In this document: positions 6,861-13,937 of the stretch, in pieces
Layout of the letters: every line of letters begins with the position of its first letter
Position numbering within the stretch: position 1 is the stretch's first letter
Source of the DNA: Halobacillus sp. Marseille-Q1614
Lineage (GTDB): Bacteria > Bacillota > Bacilli > Bacillales > Halobacillaceae
Length of the DNA: 64,000 nt
Assembly: GCF_902809865.1 (NCBI RefSeq)
Contig: NZ_CADDWH010000001.1
Location: 3,224,001 to 3,288,000, forward strand
Direction of reading: 5' to 3'
Made by a program: the position numbers and the translations under genes
The notes under the pieces: model-generated
What the model saw: only the letters and a program-made list of their open reading frames with translations
What the model was told of the DNA's origin: nothing
The model's database searches: none

Positions 6861-8051
6861 ATGGGAGAGAAATCAAACAATAAAAGAGGAATGTTCGCTA
6901 GAGCAATCGTAGGAGGTCTTGTCGGAACAGCGGCTGGAATTTTTATGAAACCGCGCAAGTCAGACAGTTCCGATCAAGATCAAGAAGGCAAGGAGGAAGA
7001 ATCAGGGACTTCCTTAAAGGATAAAGGGAAAGCAGCTGGCGTAAAAGCTAGTGAAAGCTTTAGAAAAGCTAAAATTAAAACGAAAGAAAAAACAAAAGAT
7101 GCAGCCAGCAAGACAAAAAGTACGGCTGGCAAACTGAAGAAAAAGAACAGGCAGGAGGAAGAAGACTCCTCTGAAGACGTAAATGAAGAGTTAAACATGC
7201 AAGAGGAGGAAGAAGAAGAGTACTTTGATGGCCAGCCGCAAGGTGAGCAGGAGGAGAATGAAGAGACTGACGACCAGGCGGAGGACCAGGAAGAAGATGA
7301 CGCTAGTGATGAGGCAGCGGCATCTATGGAAGAAGATTCTGACTCTGAAGATGATGAAAGTGAAGAGAAAGAGTCTGAATCTGATGAAGACGATGTAGAT
7401 GAGGAAGAAGACCAGGAAGATGCAAGCGAAGAAGCAGCTGCATCGAAAGAGAAAGATTCTGGCAAAAAAGGCAAAAAATCTTCGAAGAAGCAGGAAAACA
7501 AACAGTCCGATGAAGAAGACGATGTAGATGAAGAAGACCAGGAAGATGCAAGTGAAGAAGCGGCTGCATCGAAAGAGAAAGACTCTGGCAAGAAGGACAA
7601 AAAATCTTCGAAGAAGCAGGAAAATAAGCTGTCTGATGAAGAAGAAGACGATGAAGATGAGGAAGACCAGGAAGACGCTAGTGAAGAGGTTGCTGCTACC
7701 GTAGAAGCAGAGCCTGAAACAGAGACCGAAACTAATGAGAAATCCTCTAAAGCTCAAAAAGACAAGAAATCCAGTGATGATAAAGATGAAGACGACGATG
7801 ACGAAGACGACGAGGACAATGAAGAAGAGGAAACAGATCAGCAGCAGAATTCCAACAAGCAGAAAAAGTCCAATAAGTCCGACTCTAATTCCACAACTAA
7901 GAGTTCTTCCAACAAGTCTAAAAGCAATGGCAATTCAAAAGGAAATTCGCCAAAAATGAACACGAATAATAAGTCCAATAATAATTCGAAGTCAAACGGA
8001 AAGCAAAAGAAAAAAACCACTCTCTCTAATAATGATGACACAAAAAAATAG
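6861..8051 (+). CDS. gvpT: Large acidic gas vesicle protein GvpT, repeat-expanded
   Basis: A 396-residue protein at the gvpT position. The N-terminus (about residues 10-30, ARAIVGGLVGTAAGIFM) is a glycine-rich hydrophobic segment like that of YtxH proteins, followed by a Lys-rich helical stretch to about residue 100. The rest is disordered: blocks of Asp/Glu runs alternate with Lys/Ser runs, including tandem 43-residue units (from about residue 178), then a Ser/Asn/Lys-rich tail. It appears unusually long and acidic for the family (recollection, not searched). The role in vesicles is unknown; acidic repeats could suit a salt-rich cytoplasm or keep vesicles apart (inference). Confidence 0.75.
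   Translation: MGEKSNNKRGMFARAIVGGLVGTAAGIFMKPRKSDSSDQDQEGKEEESGTSLKDKGKAAGVKASESFRKAKIKTKEKTKDAASKTKSTAGKLKKKNRQEEEDSSEDVNEELNMQEEEEEEYFDGQPQGEQEENEETDDQAEDQEEDDASDEAAASMEEDSDSEDDESEEKESESDEDDVDEEEDQEDASEEAAASKEKDSGKKGKKSSKKQENKQSDEEDDVDEEDQEDASEEAAASKEKDSGKKDKKSSKKQENKLSDEEEDDEDEEDQEDASEEVAATVEAEPETETETNEKSSKAQKDKKSSDDKDEDDDDEDDEDNEEEETDQQQNSNKQKKSNKSDSNSTTKSSSNKSKSNGNSKGNSPKMNTNNKSNNNSKSNGKQKKKTTLSNNDDTKK
7392..7695 (+). repeat. Tandem 129-bp repeats inside gvpT
   Basis: Units begin at 7392, 7521 and 7650 (the last partial) with GATGTAGATGA or GATGAAGATGA, so the period is 129 bp or 43 codons. Copies one and two are very similar in DNA. A more diverged copy can be followed upstream from about 7280. 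This is a candidate for length variation between strains. Confidence 0.85.
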
Positions 8052-8081
8052 AGTTTAAAGGGCATAAAAGGAGGCTTTAAA

Positions 8082-8450
8082 ATGGACGATGTTCTGCAGA
8101 CGTTTGTGAAAGCAGCAAATAATTATGACTTTTCATTAGATATTACCCTTAATGTGAATGGAGCTTTAATTTCAGGTACTACGATGTCAGCAGAGGAATA
8201 TTTAAATTCCATTTCCTCTGTTTTTGATGAAGGGAACGATGTTTCTCAAGCGATTGGCGAAAAGCTGAGTCAAGCGGGTCAATCAGCCAAAGAGAATTCA
8301 AAAAGCGTTTCTTATATTCATTTGAAAAACACGCGGATCTTTAACGGAGATGCTGATTCAACACCAGCTGAAGGGGACTTTTACTGGCGAGGCAAACTCG
8401 AACAGGTGGATGGCTTCTTTCTAGGCAGAATTTCATCTGAAGAAGAATAA
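8082..8450 (+). CDS. gvpU: Gas vesicle protein GvpU
   Basis: A 122-residue protein at the 3' end of the cluster, matching the GvpU family: a beta-rich core (DITLNVNGALISGTTMSAEEYL, about residues 20-41) and C-terminal DFYWRGKLEQVDGFFLGRIS. GvpU of B. megaterium is an accessory protein reported to promote vesicle clustering; that link is known for the family and not visible here. A terminator follows at once, marking the end of the 12-gene operon. The ribosome site is AAAGGAGG. Confidence 0.85.
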   Translation: MDDVLQTFVKAANNYDFSLDITLNVNGALISGTTMSAEEYLNSISSVFDEGNDVSQAIGEKLSQAGQSAKENSKSVSYIHLKNTRIFNGDADSTPAEGDFYWRGKLEQVDGFFLGRISSEEE

Positions 8451-8457
8451 GTTTAGT

Positions 8458-8486
8458 AAGAAGCGGTACACGGCCGCTTCTTTTTT
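8458..8486 (+). terminator. Terminator of the gas vesicle operon
   Basis: Stem AAGAAGCGG / CCGCTTCTT with a 7-nt loop, followed by six T. It starts 8 nt after the gvpU stop. Confidence 0.85.
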
Positions 8487-8538
8487 GTGTCATACTTACA
8501 TATAAAGAAGCTTCGCAGAAGAAGAGGGGGAGGCGCTT

Positions 8539-9471
8539 ATGTATCCTTATATTTTGATGACCTTAGTAGTCATTATGTACGCGGGAAATATTTTAGTGGG
8601 GAAGGCGATCAATGACCTGCCTCCGTTTACTATTACTTTTTTTCGTTTGTTAATTGCCTTTATCGTATTACTTCCGATCGGGTATCGAAGTGCCTGGAAG
8701 AATAAGTCCGTGTTTTTGGAAAACAAAAGAGCGGTCTTACTGCTGTCCCTTTCCGGCATTGCTTTATTTAATACCTTTATTTATGGGTCCTTGCAATTTA
8801 CGTCTTCAACTAATGTGGCGATTTTGGAGTCAGCGATACCAGCGGTTACGGTTATTTTGAGTTTAGTGATATTAAAAGAAAAATTACTCCGTGTTCAGTG
8901 GCTGGGCGTTATTTTATCTCTCGCCGGGGCTGTATGGGTGATCCTGGACGGCCGGTTCCTTAATTTAAGCCAGATTGAGTGGAATGTGGGAGATCTGATC
9001 ATGATTGGAGCGATTTTATCGTGGGCGTTTTATTCGGTCATCGTCAAGCTCCACATGTTCCGCTTCCCTCCTTACGCGGCTGTGCTCGTCATCACCGGTG
9101 TTGCGTTAGTGGTACTTTTTCCTGCTGTTTTGATTGAATGGCTGCTTGTTGGCTTTCCAACCATTACTCAGCCCGCCTATTTGGCCGGTTTATTGTACCT
9201 AGGGATTTTCCCGTCTTTCATCGCCTTAATTTTTTATAACCGTGCGGTCGATTTATTAAGTGCTTCTAAAGCATCGATCTTCTTGAATTTGCTGCCCGTC
9301 TTTACCATGGCCGGAGCTTCTCTCTGGCTGGACGAAGCGATTAGGCCGATGCATATTGTGGGGACCTGTATAGTCATCGCCGGCGTCATTTTAACGACTC
9401 AAGGAGGAAAAACACCAACTAAGGAAAAAGTATCAGATTTAACTGCACCAGCAGAGGGTAATACAAAATAA
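8539..9471 (+). CDS. DMT-superfamily transporter (EamA)
   Basis: A 310-residue membrane protein with about ten transmembrane helices arranged as two EamA domains (roughly residues 1-140 and 150-290). Recognisable pieces are GKAINDLPPFTITFFRLLIA near the start, LESAIPAVTVILSLVILKEKL ending the first half, and NLLPVFTMAGASLWLDEAI in the second. The family exports small metabolites or amino acids; the substrate cannot be read from sequence. It stands between two stress-related operons but has its own strong ribosome site (AGAGGGGGAGG). No clear terminator is seen after it. Confidence 0.85.
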   Translation: MYPYILMTLVVIMYAGNILVGKAINDLPPFTITFFRLLIAFIVLLPIGYRSAWKNKSVFLENKRAVLLLSLSGIALFNTFIYGSLQFTSSTNVAILESAIPAVTVILSLVILKEKLLRVQWLGVILSLAGAVWVILDGRFLNLSQIEWNVGDLIMIGAILSWAFYSVIVKLHMFRFPPYAAVLVITGVALVVLFPAVLIEWLLVGFPTITQPAYLAGLLYLGIFPSFIALIFYNRAVDLLSASKASIFLNLLPVFTMAGASLWLDEAIRPMHIVGTCIVIAGVILTTQGGKTPTKEKVSDLTAPAEGNTK

Positions 9472-9527
9472 AGGTATTACTACTTTAAATAATCTTAGTT
9501 TAATCCTTAATTTCAAGCATTTTTTAC

Positions 9528-9552
9528 GTTTCGTCCCTTAAGATGAGGGTAT
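9528..9552 (+). promoter_or_regulatory. Sigma-B promoter of the DUF948/YtxH operon
   Basis: GTTTCG (9528-9533), 13-nt spacer, GGGTAT (9547-9552). The minus-10 is perfect and the GTTT core is kept. It lies 28 bp before the first gene. In B. subtilis the related ytxGHJ genes are sigma-B controlled. Confidence 0.65.
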
Positions 9553-9580
9553 CTTTTCCATATAAGGAGGAATGATCAAC

Positions 9581-10012
9581 ATGTCCCTAACGGCAATCAG
9601 TTTACTAATCATTGCAGTATCCTTTGCTGTCCTCACCATTTTTGTCGTAAAAGTTCTAAAAGCTGCTTCCCAGACGATGGAACGAGTGGCCGGCACTTTA
9701 GAAAGTGTGGAGAGCAAAGTTGACGGAATTACAAAAGAATCAGAGCAATTACTGCAAAAATCCAATTCTCTCGCTGTGGATGTCCAACATAAAAGTGAAT
9801 CCCTGGACAGCTTGTTTGATTCACTCCAGAATGTCGGCACAACAGTTGGGAATGTGAATGATACGATGAACGTTCTCGCACAGAGCATGAATAAGGAATC
9901 TCATCGACATTCTGACAATATCGCACACTTTATGCGATGGGGAGATACAGCCATTAATCTATACACAAAATGGAAATTAAGAAAACAAACGGTAGACAGC
10001 CCATCAAGATAG
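9581..10012 (+). CDS. DUF948 membrane-anchored protein, YtxG-like
   Basis: A 143-residue protein with one N-terminal transmembrane helix (about residues 4-24) and a long heptad-rich helix after it (VAGTLESVESKVDGITKES...), the DUF948 pattern. DUF948 proteins such as YtxG are general-stress proteins of unknown activity, probably at the membrane. ATG 9581 is chosen because AAGGAGG is 10 nt upstream; the ATG at 9572 would be only 1 nt from it. It is first in an operon with a second DUF948 protein, a small membrane protein and a YtxH protein, behind a sigma-B-like promoter. Confidence 0.8.
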   Translation: MSLTAISLLIIAVSFAVLTIFVVKVLKAASQTMERVAGTLESVESKVDGITKESEQLLQKSNSLAVDVQHKSESLDSLFDSLQNVGTTVGNVNDTMNVLAQSMNKESHRHSDNIAHFMRWGDTAINLYTKWKLRKQTVDSPSR

Positions 10013-10043
10013 CAAAAGAAACTAAAGGAAAAGAGGTTTTGAA

Positions 10044-10493
10044 ATGGATCTATTAGGTATTGGAGTATTGATCATAGGCATCGCATTCGCGATCGTATCG
10101 ATTTTTCTAATGAAAGCATTAAATAATCTGGCTAATGTCTTAAAAGGTGTCGACCGAACAGTAGAAAAGCTTCCCGAGCAGCTTGATGAGGTAATGGCGC
10201 AGACGGTTGAAGTGTTAAACAATAGTAATGATACATTAGCTGATGTAAATGTGAAAATTCGTGCCCTCAGCCCGCTGTTTTACATTGTGGGTGACATTGG
10301 AGAATCTTCCCGAAAGTTAACTTCCTCACTAGTGGATGTTACAAAATCCATGAAGAAGAGTACATCAACAGGCGAAGCCAAAGTGAAAGAAAGAGATGTA
10401 AGCGGGCTCTATGGCGCCGTAGCCCTTGGTTATTATCTCACGCAAAAAAGAAAAGCTTTAAAAGAAGCAGCAGCGGCGAGTAAGAAAGCATGA
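10044..10493 (+). CDS. Second DUF948 membrane-anchored protein
   Basis: A 149-residue paralogue of the preceding gene: an N-terminal transmembrane helix (residues 4-25), then a coiled-coil stretch (ALNNLANVLKGVDRTVEKLPEQL) and a basic Lys/Ala-rich C-terminus. The function is unknown; the family is linked to stress by known examples such as YtxG. Its stop overlaps the start of the next gene (ATGA), indicating coupling. The ribosome site AAAAGAGG is moderate. Two DUF948 genes in a row may form a hetero-oligomer (inference). Confidence 0.8.
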   Translation: MDLLGIGVLIIGIAFAIVSIFLMKALNNLANVLKGVDRTVEKLPEQLDEVMAQTVEVLNNSNDTLADVNVKIRALSPLFYIVGDIGESSRKLTSSLVDVTKSMKKSTSTGEAKVKERDVSGLYGAVALGYYLTQKRKALKEAAAASKKA

Positions 10494-10762
10494 GCCACAC
10501 GATTAAAGAACGTAAACAGCCCAATAACCTCATTGCAGCAGTTATTTTTCTTATAAGTTTTTTGGGCGGCGCCTTATTACGTTCAAAAATTGCACCTGAT
10601 GATCCTTCAATTCGTCAATCGACGAAAGGCTATGTAAAGGATAAATATAATCAGAAAACAGACAAGCTGAATGAAAAAGGAAAGCAGAGGTACCAGGGCA
10701 TTCAGCGAAAGAAACAAAGTTTAAAGTCAGAGGCAAGAAAAGATGCAATTACGCAAGTTTAA
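10490..10762 (+). CDS. Small basic membrane protein
   Basis: A 90-residue protein with a single transmembrane segment (about residues 14-30, LIAAVIFLISFLGGALL) followed by a basic, Lys/Gln-rich soluble tail rich in potential helix. I do not recognise a named family; it resembles YtxH-type small stress proteins in layout. It overlaps the upstream DUF948 gene by 4 nt and precedes the YtxH gene by 47 bp, so it belongs to the same operon. Confidence 0.65.
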   Translation: MSHTIKERKQPNNLIAAVIFLISFLGGALLRSKIAPDDPSIRQSTKGYVKDKYNQKTDKLNEKGKQRYQGIQRKKQSLKSEARKDAITQV

Positions 10763-10809
10763 CAAAAAAAACAGATAGATTCCCATATTGGAATCGGAAG
10801 GAGAGCATT

Positions 10810-11358
10810 ATGTCTAACCAAACACAAACACCAGAAACAACACTAAGAGCACAAACAGAAGAGAAGAAGTCAAAGAAGGGTAAATTAACATTAGCGATTA
10901 CTGCTGGAGCTTTAGCTGGAGGTATTGCCGTTCTAGCCACTCCATCAGCTCGTAATAAAGTTAAAGAGAAATCCTCCTCCACGAAGAATTCTGTCAGCCA
11001 ATATGTCGCTGATGTGAAGTCAGATCCATCTGGAGCTAAGAATGATTTAATGCAGCGAATTCAAAAAACGGCCTCCATTACAAAAGAAGCGCTGAATAAA
11101 ATCCAGAAGATCTTAGATGAGCAAGGAAAAGACATTAAAGAAAAAGTAGAAGATGTAACAGAAGAATCCCAGGAAATCGTCTCCACAGCTAAAGAAGCCG
11201 GTGAAGAGCTGAAGGATGTCGGCGACAAAGTAAAAGAAGCGAAAGAAGAGCTGACGGACTCCGCTAAAGATGAAGCCGCTGCTTCTACAGAATCAGGCAG
11301 CAGCAAAGATGATGATAACGATACGGACCATACAGTTACGAAAACTCCAATTAACTAA
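10810..11358 (+). CDS. YtxH-family protein
   Basis: A 182-residue protein with a YtxH-like core: a small glycine/alanine-rich hydrophobic segment (LTLAITAGALAGGIAVLATP, about residues 27-46), then a long Lys/Glu/Ala amphipathic helix (ARNKVKEKSSSTKNSV onward) and an acidic tail. YtxH proteins are sigma-B general-stress proteins; some are annotated as gas-vesicle-like because they resemble GvpP and GvpT. It is last in the operon and a terminator follows. No clear activity can be assigned. The ribosome site is GGAAGGAG. Confidence 0.78.
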   Translation: MSNQTQTPETTLRAQTEEKKSKKGKLTLAITAGALAGGIAVLATPSARNKVKEKSSSTKNSVSQYVADVKSDPSGAKNDLMQRIQKTASITKEALNKIQKILDEQGKDIKEKVEDVTEESQEIVSTAKEAGEELKDVGDKVKEAKEELTDSAKDEAAASTESGSSKDDDNDTDHTVTKTPIN

Positions 11359-11367
11359 ATAAAAGAG

Positions 11368-11400
11368 AAATCCCCTTTTCAAAAAGAAAGGGGATTTTTT
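11368..11400 (+). terminator. Terminator of the DUF948/YtxH operon
   Basis: Stem AAATCCCCTTT / AAAGGGGATTT followed by a T run. It also overlaps the end of splB on the other strand. Confidence 0.85.
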
Positions 11401-12428
11401 TATGTGAAATATTCTAAAGAAGCTTCAGGGAAGAATTGTTCAATATATCCTCCAAGTGTTTCCTTCATCTCGCTCTGCTCATCCTTTTTATAAACATACT
11501 TGCCAATTCCATAACGTCCCCACTTGTACTGGCGCTTCTCTTCGTCCATTTCAAGCTTCGTCATTGGGTAGTTTTTCTGAATGACGCGTTTGGCTGGTTT
11601 GGTAAAGCGGTGCTGAATCAATTCGAACGTTAAATCTTTTACAGCGTGAGGCGGCAGTTTAGCATCCAGCTGTTCAAAAAGCTCGCGGTATCCTTTTTTC
11701 CAGTCATCGTACAGGTAAATCGGAGCGATGATAAATCCAAGCGGGTAACCAGCTTCTGCGACTTTAACCGCAGCTTCAATTCGTTCATTTAGACGCGACG
11801 TGCCCGGTTCTAAAAATTTAATGACATAATCTGCGTTTAAGCTGAAGCGAAATCTCGTTCTCCCGTTATGATCGGCATCAAGCAAATGATCGACATGAGC
11901 AAACTTGGTCACGAACCGCAGGCGGCCGTGCTCGGATTTCCCAAAGTATTCAATTGCCTCTTTGAGTGTATGGGTTAAATGATCAACCCCTACGATATCT
12001 GACGTACACGAAGCTTCAAACCTCGTTTCCTGCGGCGCACGTTCTCTCATATACTGCTCGGCGGACTCGAAGATTTCATCTGTATTCACATAGGTTCGGA
12101 TATACGGCTTGCTTCCCATCGTCGTCTGTAAGTAGCAGTAATGGCAATGGCCCATGCATCCTGTAGCAAAAGGAATCGCGTACTCGGCTGACGGCTTGGA
12201 CGTATCAAATTTCAATGTTTTTCGAACGCCCACTACGAGTGTTGATTTAGCGACCCGGTATTTTTGAAAATCATTTTCTCCCGGCAGGTTTCTCACCTGG
12301 TTATGGGAGGTCGTTTCCCTAATTTCTATATCCATGTCTTCAAATTTCTTCTTAAGCCTCTGCCCAAGCGGATACTCAAGCGCCCGAGGCTCGATATAGA
12401 CGAGCTGAGGAACGAACGGCTTTACCAT
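11400..12428 (-). CDS. splB: Spore photoproduct lyase SplB
   Basis: A 342-residue radical-SAM enzyme that reverses the thymine dimer (spore photoproduct) formed by UV in dormant spores. The iron-sulfur motif C-x3-C-x2-C is at Cys91, Cys95 and Cys98 (CMGHCHYC) and the catalytic Cys141 (ASCTSDIVG) is present, as in B. subtilis SplB. It is transcribed after splA, overlapping it by 7 nt. Its presence indicates an endospore former. Start ATG 12428 lies inside splA; GAGGGGGG is suitably placed just before it. Confidence 0.95.
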   Translation of the reverse strand: MVKPFVPQLVYIEPRALEYPLGQRLKKKFEDMDIEIRETTSHNQVRNLPGENDFQKYRVAKSTLVVGVRKTLKFDTSKPSAEYAIPFATGCMGHCHYCYLQTTMGSKPYIRTYVNTDEIFESAEQYMRERAPQETRFEASCTSDIVGVDHLTHTLKEAIEYFGKSEHGRLRFVTKFAHVDHLLDADHNGRTRFRFSLNADYVIKFLEPGTSRLNERIEAAVKVAEAGYPLGFIIAPIYLYDDWKKGYRELFEQLDAKLPPHAVKDLTFELIQHRFTKPAKRVIQKNYPMTKLEMDEEKRQYKWGRYGIGKYVYKKDEQSEMKETLGGYIEQFFPEASLEYFT

Positions 12429-12685
12429 TCCAGTCCCCCCTCATAAGTAGAGCCGAAACTCTCCTCAAACGCCATCTCTGCCTCTTTTTCAGAAGGGTAG
12501 ACGGCGATTCCGGCGTCGAGCGGATAATACGTTTCATATAAAAACAGGGCAAGTTCTCCCGGACGCTCGGGATTGTGGACGACTGCCGCTTTCTGGACGT
12601 TCGCGACATTATAAGTATGGGGATTGCGATAAATTACATATACGATATCTCCTGCTTGGTAGCTATGGCTGCCTGCTTCCATCAT
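12422..12685 (-). CDS. splA: SplA, regulator of spore photoproduct lyase
   Basis: An 87-residue protein matching SplA, the small negative regulator encoded before splB in Bacillus. Recognisable stretches are GDIVYVIYRNPHTYNVANVQ (about residues 12-31) and ELALFLYETYYPLDAGIAVYP (44-64). In B. subtilis splAB is transcribed by sigma-G in the forespore; I could not find a convincing sigma-G promoter in the 160 bp upstream. Two ATG codons begin the gene (12685 and 12682); either could be used. Confidence 0.9.
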   Translation of the reverse strand: MMEAGSHSYQAGDIVYVIYRNPHTYNVANVQKAAVVHNPERPGELALFLYETYYPLDAGIAVYPSEKEAEMAFEESFGSTYEGGLEW

Positions 12686-12732
12686 TTACACACCCTAACT
12701 CTAAGTTGTATGTGTTCATTGTTCCACTAGAG

Positions 12733-12761
12733 TTGAAAATTATGTAAATTAGTTATAGTAT
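12733..12761 (+). promoter_or_regulatory. Possible promoter for the ArsR/MFS operon
   Basis: TTGAAA (12733-12738), 17 nt, TAGTAT (12756-12761). A plausible sigma-A promoter pointing at the ArsR gene 130 bp downstream. Confidence 0.4.
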
Positions 12762-12829
12762 TCTAATTATACTGGATATTAAATTCTAAAAATATAATAT
12801 GATGATAAGGAGTAGTACCACTTACCGAG

Positions 12830-12842
12830 GGTACCTGGTACC
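12830..12842. promoter_or_regulatory. Palindromic GGTACC-T-GGTACC motif
   Basis: GGTACCTGGTACC lies between the putative promoter and the ArsR gene, a natural place for an operator. The same 13-mer occurs twice, in opposite arms of a hairpin, at 38671-38738, so it may instead be a dispersed repeat. Confidence 0.4.
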
Positions 12843-12890
12843 AGGATGGGCCTCAGCCTAATCAGCAGAGGAAATAGAAAGGATGATCGT

Positions 12891-13937
12891 ATGGACATTA
12901 TCAAATCAACTTATAAAAAGAGAGAAACGTATCGAATTACATTCGATTGCTCGCTTTTGTATGAGTGTGCGCTTAGCATAGCGGCAGTTACGAATACTCC
13001 TTTAATTGATACATTAGAACGGCCGTTACAAGCGATTAGAAAAAAGGCCAATCACACTCTGCAGAAACAGTTAAACGATGTGGAAGTACATAACACGTGG
13101 AAAGCTCTCCTGCAGCTCCTGCATCAAGACACTTTTTCCTCACTGAACTCATTCACTTCTTACATTAACAGCCTAAATGCCGAACAACTTCGCTTTGTAT
13201 GTCTTCCTTATTTGGGGTATGAGCATGAGGAAGACCGCAAGAAAGCAGCAAACGGCGATAAGTCTTCCATCCAAATGTGGCAGAAAGAAACGGCGGATCA
13301 TCCTTTTTACTCCCCGTATATTTCTTTTATTACATCAACGGACACGGATCATTTAAAAGAACATCTCGTTGAAGTCATGACGTTATGGTACGAGGAAATG
13401 GTACGGCCGCAGGAAGAGAAGATTGAAAAAGTTCTTCAAAAAGATATAAAAGACAAGCAGCGAATGCTTCAAAAGATCGATCCGGAAAGCTTTGTGAAAT
13501 GGGCAACCGGAGGGATTCAGTATAGCCCGGAGCCAAGTGTGTATGAAGTGGTGCTCATCCCTCATCAAACGTATCGTCCGTGGAATTTAGAAGCTGATCT
13601 AAACGGAAAGAAGGTTTTTTATTATCCGGTCTCAAACCAGAGCATGGAAGGAAGCGACGCCTACACCCCCAGTCAATTTCTCGTTCAGAAATATAAAGCG
13701 CTTGGGGATGAAAACCGATTGAAAATCCTCAAGTATATGACAGAAGGGGAGAAGTCCCTTCAGGAGTTAACGGATTTGATGGGAATAGGCAAAACGACCG
13801 TTCACCACCATTTAAAAATGTTAAAATCCGCCCGAGTTATAGAGAATAACCGGCAGACGTACCGGCTGGTTCCCCATACGCTCGATACGCTGCCTCATGA
13901 GCTTCAGCAATTTTTAGATGGAGAGACCTATGAATAA
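12891..13937 (+). CDS. ArsR-family transcriptional regulator with large N-terminal domain
   Basis: A 348-residue protein ending in an ArsR-type winged helix (about residues 265-325): KALGDENRLKILKYMTEGEKSLQELTDLMGIGKTTVHHHLKMLKSARVIE. The N-terminal 250 residues are a poorly characterised domain that presumably binds a ligand. It overlaps the MFS transporter gene, so it probably controls drug or metabolite efflux (inference). ATG 12891 is chosen because AAAGGATGA lies 5 nt upstream; a longer reading from 12846 has no ribosome site and would cross the GGTACC motif region. Confidence 0.8.
   Translation: MDIIKSTYKKRETYRITFDCSLLYECALSIAAVTNTPLIDTLERPLQAIRKKANHTLQKQLNDVEVHNTWKALLQLLHQDTFSSLNSFTSYINSLNAEQLRFVCLPYLGYEHEEDRKKAANGDKSSIQMWQKETADHPFYSPYISFITSTDTDHLKEHLVEVMTLWYEEMVRPQEEKIEKVLQKDIKDKQRMLQKIDPESFVKWATGGIQYSPEPSVYEVVLIPHQTYRPWNLEADLNGKKVFYYPVSNQSMEGSDAYTPSQFLVQKYKALGDENRLKILKYMTEGEKSLQELTDLMGIGKTTVHHHLKMLKSARVIENNRQTYRLVPHTLDTLPHELQQFLDGETYE

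Noticed and set aside
7392-7695. Regular repeats that could suggest a CRISPR array
   Set aside because: The units are contiguous 129-bp coding repeats without spacers and keep the gvpT frame.
6980-7757. Long serine-, phenylalanine- and leucine-rich open frames on the minus strand
   Set aside because: They are antisense to gvpT; the Glu/Asp/Ser/Lys codon repeats force open minus-strand frames. No ribosome site or independent support.
12686-12800. Sigma-G promoter for splAB
   Set aside because: CATAATT occurs on the minus strand, but no GNATR-type minus-35 lies at the right spacing.
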